DNA of 64,000 nucleotides. It comes from Burkholderiaceae bacterium (GTDB taxonomy: Bacteria; Pseudomonadota; Gammaproteobacteria; Burkholderiales; Burkholderiaceae_E). The notes under the pieces were generated by a model that saw nothing but the letters and a program-made list of their open reading frames with translations, was not told where the DNA came from and searched no databases. Shown here in pieces: positions 25,391 to 34,062 of the stretch. The position numbers and the translations under genes are program-made. Position 1 is the stretch's first letter, and each line of letters begins with the position of its first letter. The stretch spans positions 48,280 to 112,279 of the forward strand of contig JACKLP010000011.1 in assembly GCA_024235875.1 (NCBI GenBank), in the 5' to 3' direction.

Positions 25391-26635
25391 CTAGCGCGCC
25401 CTTCTCCACCACGAAGCGGCGATCAGCAAGACCAGGGCAGCCAGCACGAAGAAACTGCGGGCGTCGCTGGCCAGCGCCTCTCGCATCGCGCCGATGCCGG
25501 CGGCGCCAGCGACCAGTCCGAGCAGTCGGGTGACGTTGACGAGATTGCCGGCGCTGCCCCTGTTCCCGATCGGCAGCCAGCTGGTGGTGGCGTCCATGTA
25601 GCCGACCTGGAACAGGCCGAGCCCGAAGCCGCTGGTGGCCATCGTCGCGGCGAGCAACGCGAGTGCCGCGAAGGCGGGCGCCCCGCTCGTCGATGCCAGC
25701 GGCACGGATGCCAGCATGGTGCCGGTCGCGAGCAGGCCCAGCGCCGTCAAGCCCAGGCCGATCGCCAGGCCCCTGGCCACCGTCAGTCGCGAAGCGAGGC
25801 GGCCGGCGACCAGGTTGCCGAGGACCGAACCGCTCGGATAGGCCGACAACACCAACCCCGCCGTCGCGATCGACACGCCGGCGCCCTGGACCAGGACATA
25901 GGGCACCAACAGCAGGTTGGCGAAGCAGGCCATGTTGATCGCGACCGAACTCGCCTGGAGGCCGGCGAATCCGGGCTCGGCCAGGGCCCCCAGACCCCCG
26001 AAACGAGCCCGCGGCGAGACATCCGTGCCCGAACCCGCAAGCGCCGCCGGCGAGGGCATGGGCATGAGCGACGTGACTCGTAGCCAGGGCAGCATCGCCA
26101 GCGCGACCAGTGCGATCGGCGTGCGAAACCAGAACACGCCGGGCCAGCCGAAGCGATCGAGCAACAGGCCGCCGATCCAGGGGCCGGCCGCCATGGCGGC
26201 GCTGAAAGCCGCCGCGTAGCGTGCCAGTGCCCAGGTCTTCCGGGCTGGCGGATAGAGCAGGGTCGCCAGGGCCGGTGCGCAGGCGACCGCCATCCCGACC
26301 GCCGCGCCTTGCACGATCCGCAGCCCGATCATCGACGGCCAGTCCGCCGCCATCGCGACGGCCAGATGCGCAGCGGCGCAGGCGAAAAGGCCGATGCCGA
26401 AGACCCGTCGGTGGCCGAATCGATCGCCGAGGTCGCCGGCCACGATCGACACGCTCGATTGCGCGAGCACATAGGGGATCACCACCCACTGGATGTCGCG
26501 CAGCGACAGCGAGAAGGCCGCGCCGATCACCGGAAATGCGGTGTTCACCGTGGTGTCGAGCGGCGAGAGAATCGCGCCCAGACAGACGATCAGCAGCCCC
26601 AGGTGGGCGCGCCGCGGTGCGCGAGCTTCAAGCAT
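25391..26635 (-). CDS. MFS transporter (drug/metabolite exporter)
   Basis: 414-residue major facilitator with about 12 membrane spans. Motif A is GDLGDRFGHRRVFG near 68-81, and motif C-like glycines lie in AAGPWIGGLLLDRFGW (about 149-164), typical of drug/H+ antiporters. The start LGLLIVCLGAILSPLDTTVN resembles the DHA2/EmrB entry helix but the protein has DHA1/DHA2 intermediate length. It is the first gene of a likely operon with the acyl-CoA ligase 126 bp on. Substrate unknown. Confidence 0.87.
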   Translation of the reverse strand: MLEARAPRRAHLGLLIVCLGAILSPLDTTVNTAFPVIGAAFSLSLRDIQWVVIPYVLAQSSVSIVAGDLGDRFGHRRVFGIGLFACAAAHLAVAMAADWPSMIGLRIVQGAAVGMAVACAPALATLLYPPARKTWALARYAAAFSAAMAAGPWIGGLLLDRFGWPGVFWFRTPIALVALAMLPWLRVTSLMPMPSPAALAGSGTDVSPRARFGGLGALAEPGFAGLQASSVAINMACFANLLLVPYVLVQGAGVSIATAGLVLSAYPSGSVLGNLVAGRLASRLTVARGLAIGLGLTALGLLATGTMLASVPLASTSGAPAFAALALLAATMATSGFGLGLFQVGYMDATTSWLPIGNRGSAGNLVNVTRLLGLVAGAAGIGAMREALASDARSFFVLAALVLLIAASWWRRAR

Positions 26636-26740
26636 TCGTCATTATCGAGCATCGGCCACCGCGTGCCGGCCCGGCTGGCTCGAACGAGCGCAAGGAGCTG
26701 TTGATCCACGAGCCGTTCGGGTCGACCCCGCGAGCGACAC

Positions 26741-26773
26741 AAAAAGGGCCGGAATCCCCGCGGATCCCGGCCC
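26741..26773 (-). terminator. Rho-independent terminator of the TRAP operon
   Basis: Read on the minus strand, GGGCCGG and GGAT pair with ATCC and CCGGCCC (one mismatch, four-base loop), followed directly by TTTTT at 26745-26741. It stands 63 bp after the binding-protein stop and closes the operon that starts at 32309. Confidence 0.88.
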
Positions 26774-26780
26774 CCGACCG

Positions 26781-26816
26781 CCGAGGCGAGGCGTCGCTGT
26801 CGACGCACCGCCTCGG
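26781..26816 (-). other. Hairpin directly after TRAP binding-protein gene
   Basis: CCGAGGCG at 26781-26788 pairs with CGCCTCGG at 26809-26816, with an inner CGTCG/CGACG pairing, 20 bp after the stop at 26836 and just before the terminator. A second stem at this place can protect the binding-protein message from 3' exonucleases. Confidence 0.6.
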
Positions 26817-26835
26817 CGGATGGCGACAATGCCGC

Positions 26836-27870
26836 CTATTGGTATTTCTTCTCCGCCGCCTTCACCGCCTCGAGCAGTTCGGCGAGCAGCTTCGGATCGA
26901 CTTCCTTCTTCAGCGCCTCAAGGGCGGGCTTCTGGGTCATCTCCTGGAAGCGACGCTTCTCGGCGGCCGACACGTCGACGACCGAGACCCCTTTGCTTTC
27001 CAGGTACTTGCGATCGCTCTCGAAGTTCGCGAACGAGATCTCGCGATTACGCTTGGTCGCGCGATCGACGGCATCGGACACGATTTTCTTCAGGTCGGCC
27101 GGCAGGGACTGCCAGAACTTCTCGCTCATGTAGAAGCCGAGGACCGAATACACATGGCCGTCCAGGATGATGTGCTTCTGGACTTCCTCGAGCTTCGGGA
27201 TCCGGAAGGTGGCCAGTGCGTTCTCCTGTCCGTCGACCACGCCCGTCTGAAGCGACGAGTACAGATCGGCCCAGGCGATCGGGGTCGGCGACGCGCCGAG
27301 CGAGCGCACGATCTGCATGTGCACCGGATTGGTCATCGTGCGGATCTTCAGGCCCTTGAGGTCATCGACCGACTTCAGCGGCTTGTTCGACGAATAGTGC
27401 CGATAGCCGCCGTTCTCCCACCAGCGCAACACGCGGATGCCGGCCTTCTTGGCCATGCCCTCGGCGATCTTGTCGCCAACCGGGCCATCGAGCACCTCGT
27501 AGGCCACCTTGCGGTTGGCGAACAGGTACGGAATGCCCAGCACCTGGACATCGGGGTAGTAGGGCGCCACGTGGCCTTCGGAGGTGATGATGCACTCGAC
27601 CTGGCCGGTACGCAGCCGGTTCAGCACCGCCTCGTTCTTGCCCAGTGCGAAGTTCCAGTAGATCTTGGCCTTGATGCGGCCGCCGGATTTCTCCTCGATC
27701 TCCTTGGCGAACTCCTGGATCGGGGTGTGGCCGTAGTGGTTGGGCTTCGGCCCCGGTCCTTCGGCGATCTTGATCAGGAAGGGCGCGGCATGCGTGCTGG
27801 GCGCGTAGGCGGTTGCGCCCAGTGCCAGCACCCCGCCGGCGAGGGCGGCAAGGATCCCTTTGAACTTCAT
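26836..27870 (-). CDS. TRAP transporter solute-binding protein (DctP-type), copy 1
   Basis: 344-residue periplasmic binding protein with signal peptide MKFKGILAALAGGVLALGAT and cleavage near THA. Carboxylate-binding signature: GLKIRTMTNPVHMQIVRSLG (about 170-189), where the Arg pairs with the ligand carboxylate, then LQTGVVDGQENALATF. AAGGAG precedes ATG 27870. It is the last gene of an operon after dctQ and dctM, while a paralogue (29914-30939) stands before them. The ligand is probably a sugar acid related to the substrate of the enolase-type dehydratase that heads the operon. Confidence 0.92.
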   Translation of the reverse strand: MKFKGILAALAGGVLALGATAYAPSTHAAPFLIKIAEGPGPKPNHYGHTPIQEFAKEIEEKSGGRIKAKIYWNFALGKNEAVLNRLRTGQVECIITSEGHVAPYYPDVQVLGIPYLFANRKVAYEVLDGPVGDKIAEGMAKKAGIRVLRWWENGGYRHYSSNKPLKSVDDLKGLKIRTMTNPVHMQIVRSLGASPTPIAWADLYSSLQTGVVDGQENALATFRIPKLEEVQKHIILDGHVYSVLGFYMSEKFWQSLPADLKKIVSDAVDRATKRNREISFANFESDRKYLESKGVSVVDVSAAEKRRFQEMTQKPALEALKKEVDPKLLAELLEAVKAAEKKYQ

Positions 27871-27916
27871 GTGTGTCTCCTTGGGAAGTCCGGTTCAGGA
27901 AGCGTGAAGAAAAGGT

Positions 27917-29200
27917 TCAGAACCCGAAGGCTCGCGGTATCGCCGTCGTCAGTGCCGGCACCATCCCGATGATCAGCAGCAGGACGAACTTGATGGCGAT
28001 GAACGGAATCAGTTCGCGGATCAGCTCGCCCATCCGCACGTTGACGATACTGCTGATCGCGAACAGGACATTGCCGACGGGCGGCGTGGCCAGGCCCACC
28101 ACCACGTTGATGATCAGCATGATGCCGAGTTGCAACGGATCGACCCCGGCCGCATAGGCGATCGGGCCGACCACCGGCGCGAACAGGATCAGTGCGATGC
28201 CCGATTCCATGAACATGCCGAGCACCAGGAACAGCAGGTTGATGAAGAAGATCAGCACCAGCGGCGATGAACCGAGCCCCGAGAACATGTCGGCCACCAC
28301 ACCGGTCAGGTTCTCGAGCGCGAAGATCCAGCTCATGGTCAGCGCGCCACCGAGCATGAACAGCAGTCGCGCGGTCTCGAACGAAGCCGTGCCGATCGTG
28401 CGCAGCAGCTTGCGTGGCGACATCGCCCGGTAGATCACGCCACCGACGAACAGCGCATAGAGCACCGATACGGCGGCGGCCTCGGTGGGCGTCATGATCC
28501 CGCCGACGATGCCGCCGATCAGGATGATCGGCATCAGCAGTGCAAGGATCGCGTCCTTGGTCGCGCGGGCCAGCTCGGGGACGGTGCGGACCGTGTCGGA
28601 CTTCGGGAAGTTGCGCGGCTTGGCCTGGATCGCGATCACGATCATGTCGGCCACGCCCATCAGCACGCCCGGGATCAGCGCGGCCAGGAACATGCCGCCG
28701 ACCGAGACGTCCATGATCGCGCAGTAGAGGATGATGATGCCGCTGGGCGGGATGATCGGCCCCACCAGCGACGATGCGACCGTGACCGCCGCCGCGAAGC
28801 CGCGCGGGTAGCCGCTCTTCTCCATCGCGTTGACCTCGATCTTGCCGAGTGCCGCGATGTCGCCGACCGCCACGCCGGTCAGGCCCGAGAACAGCAGGCT
28901 GGCCAGCACGTTCACATAGGCGAAGCCCGCGCGCACTCGCCCGATCACGAGGTTGGAGAACACGATCAGGCGTTCGGCCATGCCCGAGCGGTTCATCAGC
29001 TCGCCGGCGAGCAGGAAGAACGGGATCGCCGTGAGGATGATGTTGTCCAGCCCTTCGAAGATCTTGTCGGGAATCAGCGAGAAGCTGCTGGGATCATTGA
29101 AAGCGAAATAGATCGCCGATGCACCGGCCATCGAGAAGGCCATCGGCACGCCGAACAAGACCAGCGCGAAGAAAACGACGAGGAACCATTCGACCGACAT
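27917..29200 (-). CDS. TRAP transporter large permease (DctM-type)
   Basis: 427-residue inner-membrane permease with about 12 spans, the channel subunit of the Na+-driven TRAP system. Typical motifs: AIPFFLLAGELMNRSGMAERL near residue 50, SGLTGVAVGDIAALG near 115, LVGPIIPPSGIIILY near 146 and ATPPVGNVLFAISSI near 380. ATG 29200 shares one base with the dctQ stop (TGATG). It pairs with the preceding small permease and probably serves two binding proteins. Confidence 0.94.
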   Translation of the reverse strand: MSVEWFLVVFFALVLFGVPMAFSMAGASAIYFAFNDPSSFSLIPDKIFEGLDNIILTAIPFFLLAGELMNRSGMAERLIVFSNLVIGRVRAGFAYVNVLASLLFSGLTGVAVGDIAALGKIEVNAMEKSGYPRGFAAAVTVASSLVGPIIPPSGIIILYCAIMDVSVGGMFLAALIPGVLMGVADMIVIAIQAKPRNFPKSDTVRTVPELARATKDAILALLMPIILIGGIVGGIMTPTEAAAVSVLYALFVGGVIYRAMSPRKLLRTIGTASFETARLLFMLGGALTMSWIFALENLTGVVADMFSGLGSSPLVLIFFINLLFLVLGMFMESGIALILFAPVVGPIAYAAGVDPLQLGIMLIINVVVGLATPPVGNVLFAISSIVNVRMGELIRELIPFIAIKFVLLLIIGMVPALTTAIPRAFGF

Positions 29201-29790
29201 CAGTACGCTCCCCGGTGGTCGCCGTGGTCACCGGGGTGCGACACGTGCGCGTCGTTGTCCTCGGCGGTCTTGAAAGAGTTGTCCATGTAGTCGAACTGGT
29301 CGGGCATGGTGAGTCCCTCGCCGCCGAAGATCCGGGCGAGCAGGTCGATGACCTGGAGCAGCGCGAACAGCGCGATGAAGATCGCGCCGATCGGCACCGC
29401 GATGGCCGGCCACAGCATCGAGACCTGGAGCGCCGGCGCAAGCACGCCGTCGAGCCCGAACGCGAACTCGAAGCCCTCCCAGATCAGCAGCACGCCCATT
29501 AGCAGCACGAACAGCTGCACGAACAGTTTCTGGAACAGTCTTGCGCGCTTGGAGAGGCGATCGACCACCATCGTCAGCGCGATGTGGTCGTCGAAAAGCG
29601 TGAGCACGCCGGCACCGAGCATCACGAGCCAGACCATGGAGTAGCGGGTGATCTCCTCGGTCCAGGACGGCGAGTAGGAGAACACGTAGCGCGTGACGAC
29701 CAGGCTGTTGACCACGATGGTCATCGTGATCATCAGCACGATCATCGCGCTGGTGACGGCACGGCAAAAGCCGCGCAGTGTCGTGAGCAT
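29200..29790 (-). CDS. TRAP transporter small permease (DctQ-type)
   Basis: 196-residue protein with four membrane spans (about 14-34, 45-65, 84-108, 130-155) and the family motif VVTRYVFSYSPSWTEEITRYSMVWLVMLG. The C-terminus carries an unusual His/Asp-rich tail, HVSHPGDHGDHRGAY, that could bind a metal but may have no function. The start ATG 29790 lies 124 bp after the upstream binding-protein gene, with a hairpin between. Overlap with dctM indicates coupled translation. Confidence 0.92.
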   Translation of the reverse strand: MLTTLRGFCRAVTSAMIVLMITMTIVVNSLVVTRYVFSYSPSWTEEITRYSMVWLVMLGAGVLTLFDDHIALTMVVDRLSKRARLFQKLFVQLFVLLMGVLLIWEGFEFAFGLDGVLAPALQVSMLWPAIAVPIGAIFIALFALLQVIDLLARIFGGEGLTMPDQFDYMDNSFKTAEDNDAHVSHPGDHGDHRGAY

Positions 29791-29819
29791 CTGTCTCCTC
29801 CGGTGGTTCCGGCGTCAAC

Positions 29820-29853
29820 CGACCCGGCGACGTCCAGGGACGTTGCCGGGTCG
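29820..29853. other. Intercistronic hairpin between dctP-like and dctQ-like genes
   Basis: CGACCCGGC at 29820-29828 pairs with GCCGGGTCG at 29845-29853, with ACGTC/GACGT continuing inside through a G-T pair. There is no T-run after it on the minus strand. Such stems after a binding-protein gene commonly protect its message and keep it more abundant than the permease message. Confidence 0.65.
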
Positions 29854-29913
29854 AAAAGTACTGCCGTGCCGGTTCCGGCCCCGCACGGCGGGTCCGGTCC
29901 GGTCTTCTCGCGA

Positions 29914-30939
29914 TTACTTGTACTTGGCTTCGGCGGCCTTGACGGCGACCAGCAGGCGATCGAGCAGGGCGCCGTCGACTTCCTTGCGCAGCATCTCGAT
30001 GGCCGGCTTCTGCGTGGCATCCTGGAAGCGCTTCTTCTCGGCGGCCGAGACGTCGGAGATCGTCACGCCCTTGCCCTCGAGGTACTTGCGGTGCATCGAG
30101 AAGTTGGCCTGCGAGATCTCGCGGTTGCGCTTGGTCGCGTGCGCCGCTGCCTCGGTGACGATCTTCTTCAGGTCGGCCGGCAGCGACTGGAACCATTTCT
30201 CGCTGACGAAGAAGCCATTGATCGAGTAGACGTGGCCGTCGAGCATGATGTGCTTTTGCACTTCCTCGAGCTTCGGAATGCGGAAGGTGGCCAGCGCGTT
30301 TTCCTGTCCGTCGACGACGCCCGTCTGCAGCGCCGCATAGAGATCCGGCCAGGAGACCGGGGTGGGCGATGCACCGAGCGAGCGGACGATCTGCATGTGG
30401 ACCGGATTGGTCATCGTGCGGATCTTCATGCCCTTGAGGTCATCCATCGTCTTGAGCGGCTTGTCGCGGGACGAATAGTGGCGATAGCCGCCATTCTCGA
30501 ACCAGCCGAGCACCCGGATGCCGGCCTTCTTGGCCATGCCCTCGGAGATCTCCTGGCCCACCGGGCCGTCGAGCACCTCGTAGGCGACCTGGCGATTGAT
30601 GAACAGGTAGGGCACGCCCAGGACCTGGACGTCGGGGTAGTAGGGGGCGACGTGGCCTTCCGACGTCACGATGCACTCGACCTTGCCGGTGCGAAGCAGG
30701 TTGAGCACCTTCTCGTTCTTGCCCAGCGCAAAGTTCCAGAAGAACTTGACCGCGATCCGTCCGCCGGATTTTTCTTCGACTTCCTTGGCGAACTCCTGCT
30801 GCGGCGTGTGCGAGTAGTGGTTGGCGAGCGGGCCGGGGCCGTTGGCCATCTTCATCGTGAACTGTGCCGCCTGCGCGGTGGACAGCCCCATCGCCAGCAG
30901 GCTGCCCGCGATGGCAGCGGCGATCTTTCCGTATTTCAT
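29914..30939 (-). CDS. TRAP transporter solute-binding protein (DctP-type), copy 2
   Basis: 341-residue periplasmic binding protein, signal peptide MKYGKIAAAIAGSLLAMGLS with cleavage after AQA. It is strongly similar along its length to the binding protein at 26836-27870: both have the PNHYxHTP/ANHYSHTP region, GHVAPYYPDVQVLG, ENGGYRHYSS and MTNPVHMQIVRSLGASPTP. The ligand-binding Arg is in MKIRTMTNPV. It is the second gene of the operon after the dehydratase (164-bp gap). Two binding proteins for one permease may widen or fine-tune the substrate range. Confidence 0.92.
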   Translation of the reverse strand: MKYGKIAAAIAGSLLAMGLSTAQAAQFTMKMANGPGPLANHYSHTPQQEFAKEVEEKSGGRIAVKFFWNFALGKNEKVLNLLRTGKVECIVTSEGHVAPYYPDVQVLGVPYLFINRQVAYEVLDGPVGQEISEGMAKKAGIRVLGWFENGGYRHYSSRDKPLKTMDDLKGMKIRTMTNPVHMQIVRSLGASPTPVSWPDLYAALQTGVVDGQENALATFRIPKLEEVQKHIMLDGHVYSINGFFVSEKWFQSLPADLKKIVTEAAAHATKRNREISQANFSMHRKYLEGKGVTISDVSAAEKKRFQDATQKPAIEMLRKEVDGALLDRLLVAVKAAEAKYK

Positions 30940-31103
30940 TGCAATCTCCTCCGATGCTTGCTTTGTCTTTGCGTGCCGACGAGCCAGGACCCGCCGGCAC
31001 CCCGTACGCCACAATAGCTTCCCCATGCATGGCCGGCAAGCCGTGCCGCCCGCCGGGCCCCACGAATCCCAAATGGCGGGACGGCGAGGGCGATGGCGTG
31101 CCT

Positions 31104-32309
31104 CTAGATCTTGATGATCGTCGGCGAGTTCTTGCGGACGAACTCCTCGTTCAGGTCCAGCCCCAGGCCGGGCGTATCGTCGACCGTGTAGCGGCCATTC
31201 ACCGGCTGCGGATCCTGCAGGCAGATGTCGCGGTTGTCCTGGAGCGTCGAGATGATGTGATGCTCGTGGATCTGGAAGTTCGGGATCGTCGTCTCGATGT
31301 GCTTGGCCGCGGCCGTGGAGATCGGCGAGCCGCAGACGTGGCCCTGGATCGTCACCTCGTAGGCATGCGCCATGTCGCAGATCTTGCGACCTTCCGAGAT
31401 GCCGCCGACCAGGCAGAAGTCGGGCTGCAGCATGTCGAAGGATCCGTCCTCGAGGAAGCCGCGGTACTGCCAGCGCGTGAAGATCCGCTCGCCGCCGGTC
31501 ATGCGCACGTGCGGCATGCGCTGCTTGAGCGTCTTGGCCGGGCGGTCCGAGTTGTAGTTGACCGCTTCTTCCACCATGAACAGGTCGAACTCCGCGCAGG
31601 CCTCGGCCAGCTGCTGGGCGCCGGTCAGCGAGGTCAGCGAGTGCAGTTCCAGGATGATGTCGATGTCCGGGCCGACGGCGTCGCGGATGGCGGCCAGGCG
31701 GCTGGTCGCGCGCTTGATGATCGGTCGCTCGAGTGCGCCCTTGAGTCGGTCGGGGTTCTCGGTGGAACCGTCTTCCATCAGCATGATCGGGTCGATCTTG
31801 ATCGCATCGTAGCCCTGTGCGATCGCGCGTGCGGCGGCCTCGCCATGCGACTTGGGATCGGTACAGGGGACCCAGCCGTCGTCCCAGCCGAACTGGGTCT
31901 GGCTCGCGTAGCAGCGCAAATCGGCATTGACCTTGCCACCGAGCAGGCGCCAGATCGGCTGGTTCAATGCCTTGCCGGTGATGTCCCATAGCGCGATATC
32001 GACGGCACTCATGCCGGCGTTGATCACCGGGCCGGCCGCGCCACCCCAGAACGAGTGGCGGTGCATCCTGTTCCAGATCGCTTCGCGATCCAGCGGGTCC
32101 GCCCCGATCACGAAGGCTTCGACCAGGTCCTTGACCATCCCGACCGCGCCATTGTGCGCGATGCCGTACGCCAGGCCCGCCTCGCCGATACCGACCAGTC
32201 CTTCGTCGGTGACGAGCTTGAGGATGATCGGGCGCCAGCGCTGGCCCTCGAGCCATCGCGGCGACGGGCACAGGTTCAGGCCAAAGATCTCGGCGGAAAC
32301 GACTTTCAT
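31104..32309 (-). CDS. Enolase-superfamily sugar-acid dehydratase (copy 2)
   Basis: 401-residue close relative of the enzyme at 1771-2982, with long identical stretches (IGEAGLAYG, VGMVKDLVEAFVIGADPL, TGGERIFTRWQY, FCLVGGISEGRKICDMAHAY). The same candidate ligands (Glu in LELHS, EE in MVEEAVN, Glu in GGERIF) and His in QGHVCGSP are kept. Clear differences are in residues 12-25 and 146-155, near the capping loops that select substrate. It heads the TRAP operon, so it probably acts on the imported compound. GGAG precedes ATG 32309. Confidence 0.88.
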   Translation of the reverse strand: MKVVSAEIFGLNLCPSPRWLEGQRWRPIILKLVTDEGLVGIGEAGLAYGIAHNGAVGMVKDLVEAFVIGADPLDREAIWNRMHRHSFWGGAAGPVINAGMSAVDIALWDITGKALNQPIWRLLGGKVNADLRCYASQTQFGWDDGWVPCTDPKSHGEAAARAIAQGYDAIKIDPIMLMEDGSTENPDRLKGALERPIIKRATSRLAAIRDAVGPDIDIILELHSLTSLTGAQQLAEACAEFDLFMVEEAVNYNSDRPAKTLKQRMPHVRMTGGERIFTRWQYRGFLEDGSFDMLQPDFCLVGGISEGRKICDMAHAYEVTIQGHVCGSPISTAAAKHIETTIPNFQIHEHHIISTLQDNRDICLQDPQPVNGRYTVDDTPGLGLDLNEEFVRKNSPTIIKI

Positions 32310-32547
32310 TCGGGTTCTCCGGTTCGGGATGAGTCGGCGCGAAGATACTCCTCGCTCCGGGCGCCGCCGGTGCGGATCGTGGAACACGGCGGATTCCTGG
32401 GACGGGAGACGCATGATTCGCCGGGTGGCGAAGCATGCGTCGGGCCGTTGCGCGAACCGCTGCAATTGAAGATCATGATCAAGTCGGCACCGCGCATGTC
32501 GGGTGCCGAGTCTTTCGTCCTTCTATCGTTCCATCGAGGTATGCGTG

Positions 32548-33054
32548 ATGAGCAGCGCCACCGATCACGGGATCGCCGATGCCCCGACTTGCTTTTCGAC
32601 CCCGGCGCCCGCGCTGGCCCATCGGATGCTCTGGCAGGCGCTCGTCGACATCGCCGACACCGAGGATCTGGGCGAAGGGCCCTACGGCCACCGGTGGATC
32701 GTGCCGATCCTCGGCGGTGTCTTCATCGGTGGCGAGGGCTACGAGGACCTGCGCGGGGTCGTGCTGCCCGGGGGTGCAGACCGTCAGCTGCTGCGCGCCG
32801 ACGGCGTCAAGGAACTCGACGCTGTCTACGAGATGCGCTGCCACTCGGGCGAATTGCTCTCGATCCGCAACCGCGTGATCATCGACGCCGATCGGAAGCC
32901 CGAGCGATACGCCTTGTCCCGGATCGAGGTGACCGCGCCCGCCGGGCGTTTCGCCTGGCTGAACCGCCGCATCATCCTCGGAAGCCTGCAGCCGATGCGC
33001 CCCGCCCGCGCGGCGGTCCTGATCCGGGGCTGGGAGGTGGACTTCGCTGGATGA
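32548..33054 (+). CDS. DUF3237 (UPF0311) family protein
   Basis: 168-residue cytoplasmic beta-barrel-type protein with the DUF3237 pattern: IVPILGGVFIGGEGYEDLRGVVLPGGADRQLLRADG (about 50-86), then YEMRCHSGELLSIRNRVI. Function in this family is not established; genes often lie near catabolic enzymes. It is divergent from the enolase-type dehydratase/TRAP operon (238-bp gap) and 103 bp upstream of a dienelactone-hydrolase-like gene. ATG 32548 is preferred for the conserved length. Confidence 0.82.
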   Translation: MSSATDHGIADAPTCFSTPAPALAHRMLWQALVDIADTEDLGEGPYGHRWIVPILGGVFIGGEGYEDLRGVVLPGGADRQLLRADGVKELDAVYEMRCHSGELLSIRNRVIIDADRKPERYALSRIEVTAPAGRFAWLNRRIILGSLQPMRPARAAVLIRGWEVDFAG

Positions 33055-33157
33055 GTCTCACGACGCGTGCTGGCGCTGTAAGGTCGACCGACAAACGCCG
33101 ACGCAACGATGCTGTCAAAGCGATCCGCGCATCCGTACCGGAACCAGGAGACCCGCC

Positions 33158-34039
33158 ATGAGCCCGCAGCAAATCGACCAACGCGTCTTCGACCTCTACG
33201 ACGAGTACTGCCACGGATTCATCGATCGGCGTGAATTCCTCAAGCGCGCTGGCGCGATCAGCGTGGCCGGCGTCTCCGGCCTGGCCATGGCACAAGCCCT
33301 GCTACCTCGCTACGCGCAGGCCCAGACGATCGCCTTCACCGACAACCGAATCAAGGCGAATTACGTCGAATACGACTCGCCGGGCGGCAACAGCGGGCGC
33401 ATGCGCGGCTATCTGGTCAAGCCGGCCGGCGACGGCAAGTTCCCGGCCGTGCTGGTGATCCACGAAAACCGCGGCCTGAATCCCTACATCGAGGACGTCG
33501 CCCGCCGCGCCGCGGTGGCCGGCTTCCTGGCGCTGGCGCCCGATGGCTTGTTCCCGGCCGGTGGCTATCCCGGCAACGACGACGACGGCCGCGCTATGCA
33601 GCGCAACCTGGACCAGGGCAAGCTCAAGCTCGACATGCTCAACAGCGCGCGCTGGCTCAAGGCGCACGCGGCCAGCGACGGCAAGCTCGGCGCGGTCGGC
33701 TTCTGCTGGGGCGGTGGCACGGTCAACCATCTGGCGGTCACGCTCGGCGCCGACCTGCAGGCCGGCGTGCCGTTCTACGGCGCCGCGCCCGCGGCCGCCG
33801 ATGTCGGCAAGATCCAGGCGCCGCTACTGATCCAGAGCGCCGAGGACGACCCGCGAATCAATGCGATGTGGCCGGACTTCGAGGCCGCGCTCAAGGCCAA
33901 CGGCAAGGCCCACGAACGCCATCTGTACCCGAACACCCGCCACGGTTTCCACAACAATTCCACGCCGCGCTACAACGAGGCAGCCGCCAAGCTGGCCTGG
34001 GAACGCACGGTCGCGCACTTCGAGAAGCATCTGGGTTGA
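33158..34039 (+). CDS. Exported dienelactone-hydrolase family protein
   Basis: 293 residues. N-terminal SRRxFLK-like twin-arginine stretch RREFLKRAG (24-32) and hydrophobic segment to RYAQAQ suggest Tat export. The hydrolase domain has the Cys nucleophile Cys183 in GFCWGGGTVN, Glu103 in IHENRG, Asp at 230-231 in SAEDDPR and His262 in NTRHGFHN, the dienelactone-hydrolase triad. It resembles the YghX-type periplasmic group. The neighbouring DUF3237 and sugar-acid operon suggest action on a lactone or ester, by inference only. Confidence 0.88.
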   Translation: MSPQQIDQRVFDLYDEYCHGFIDRREFLKRAGAISVAGVSGLAMAQALLPRYAQAQTIAFTDNRIKANYVEYDSPGGNSGRMRGYLVKPAGDGKFPAVLVIHENRGLNPYIEDVARRAAVAGFLALAPDGLFPAGGYPGNDDDGRAMQRNLDQGKLKLDMLNSARWLKAHAASDGKLGAVGFCWGGGTVNHLAVTLGADLQAGVPFYGAAPAAADVGKIQAPLLIQSAEDDPRINAMWPDFEAALKANGKAHERHLYPNTRHGFHNNSTPRYNEAAAKLAWERTVAHFEKHLG

Positions 34040-34062
34040 TCGAGCGGGTTGGCGCCGCTGCG

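Noticed and set aside
29914..32436. 840-codon frame that appears to fuse the binding protein with an upstream part
   Set aside because: The first 499 residues are an out-of-frame shadow of the dehydratase gene joined by chance to the real binding-protein frame, which begins with its signal peptide at 30939.
32471..32480. GATCATGATC palindrome in the gap between the dehydratase and DUF3237 genes
   Set aside because: Only 10 bp with no symmetric extension, and composed of overlapping GATC; too weak to call an operator.
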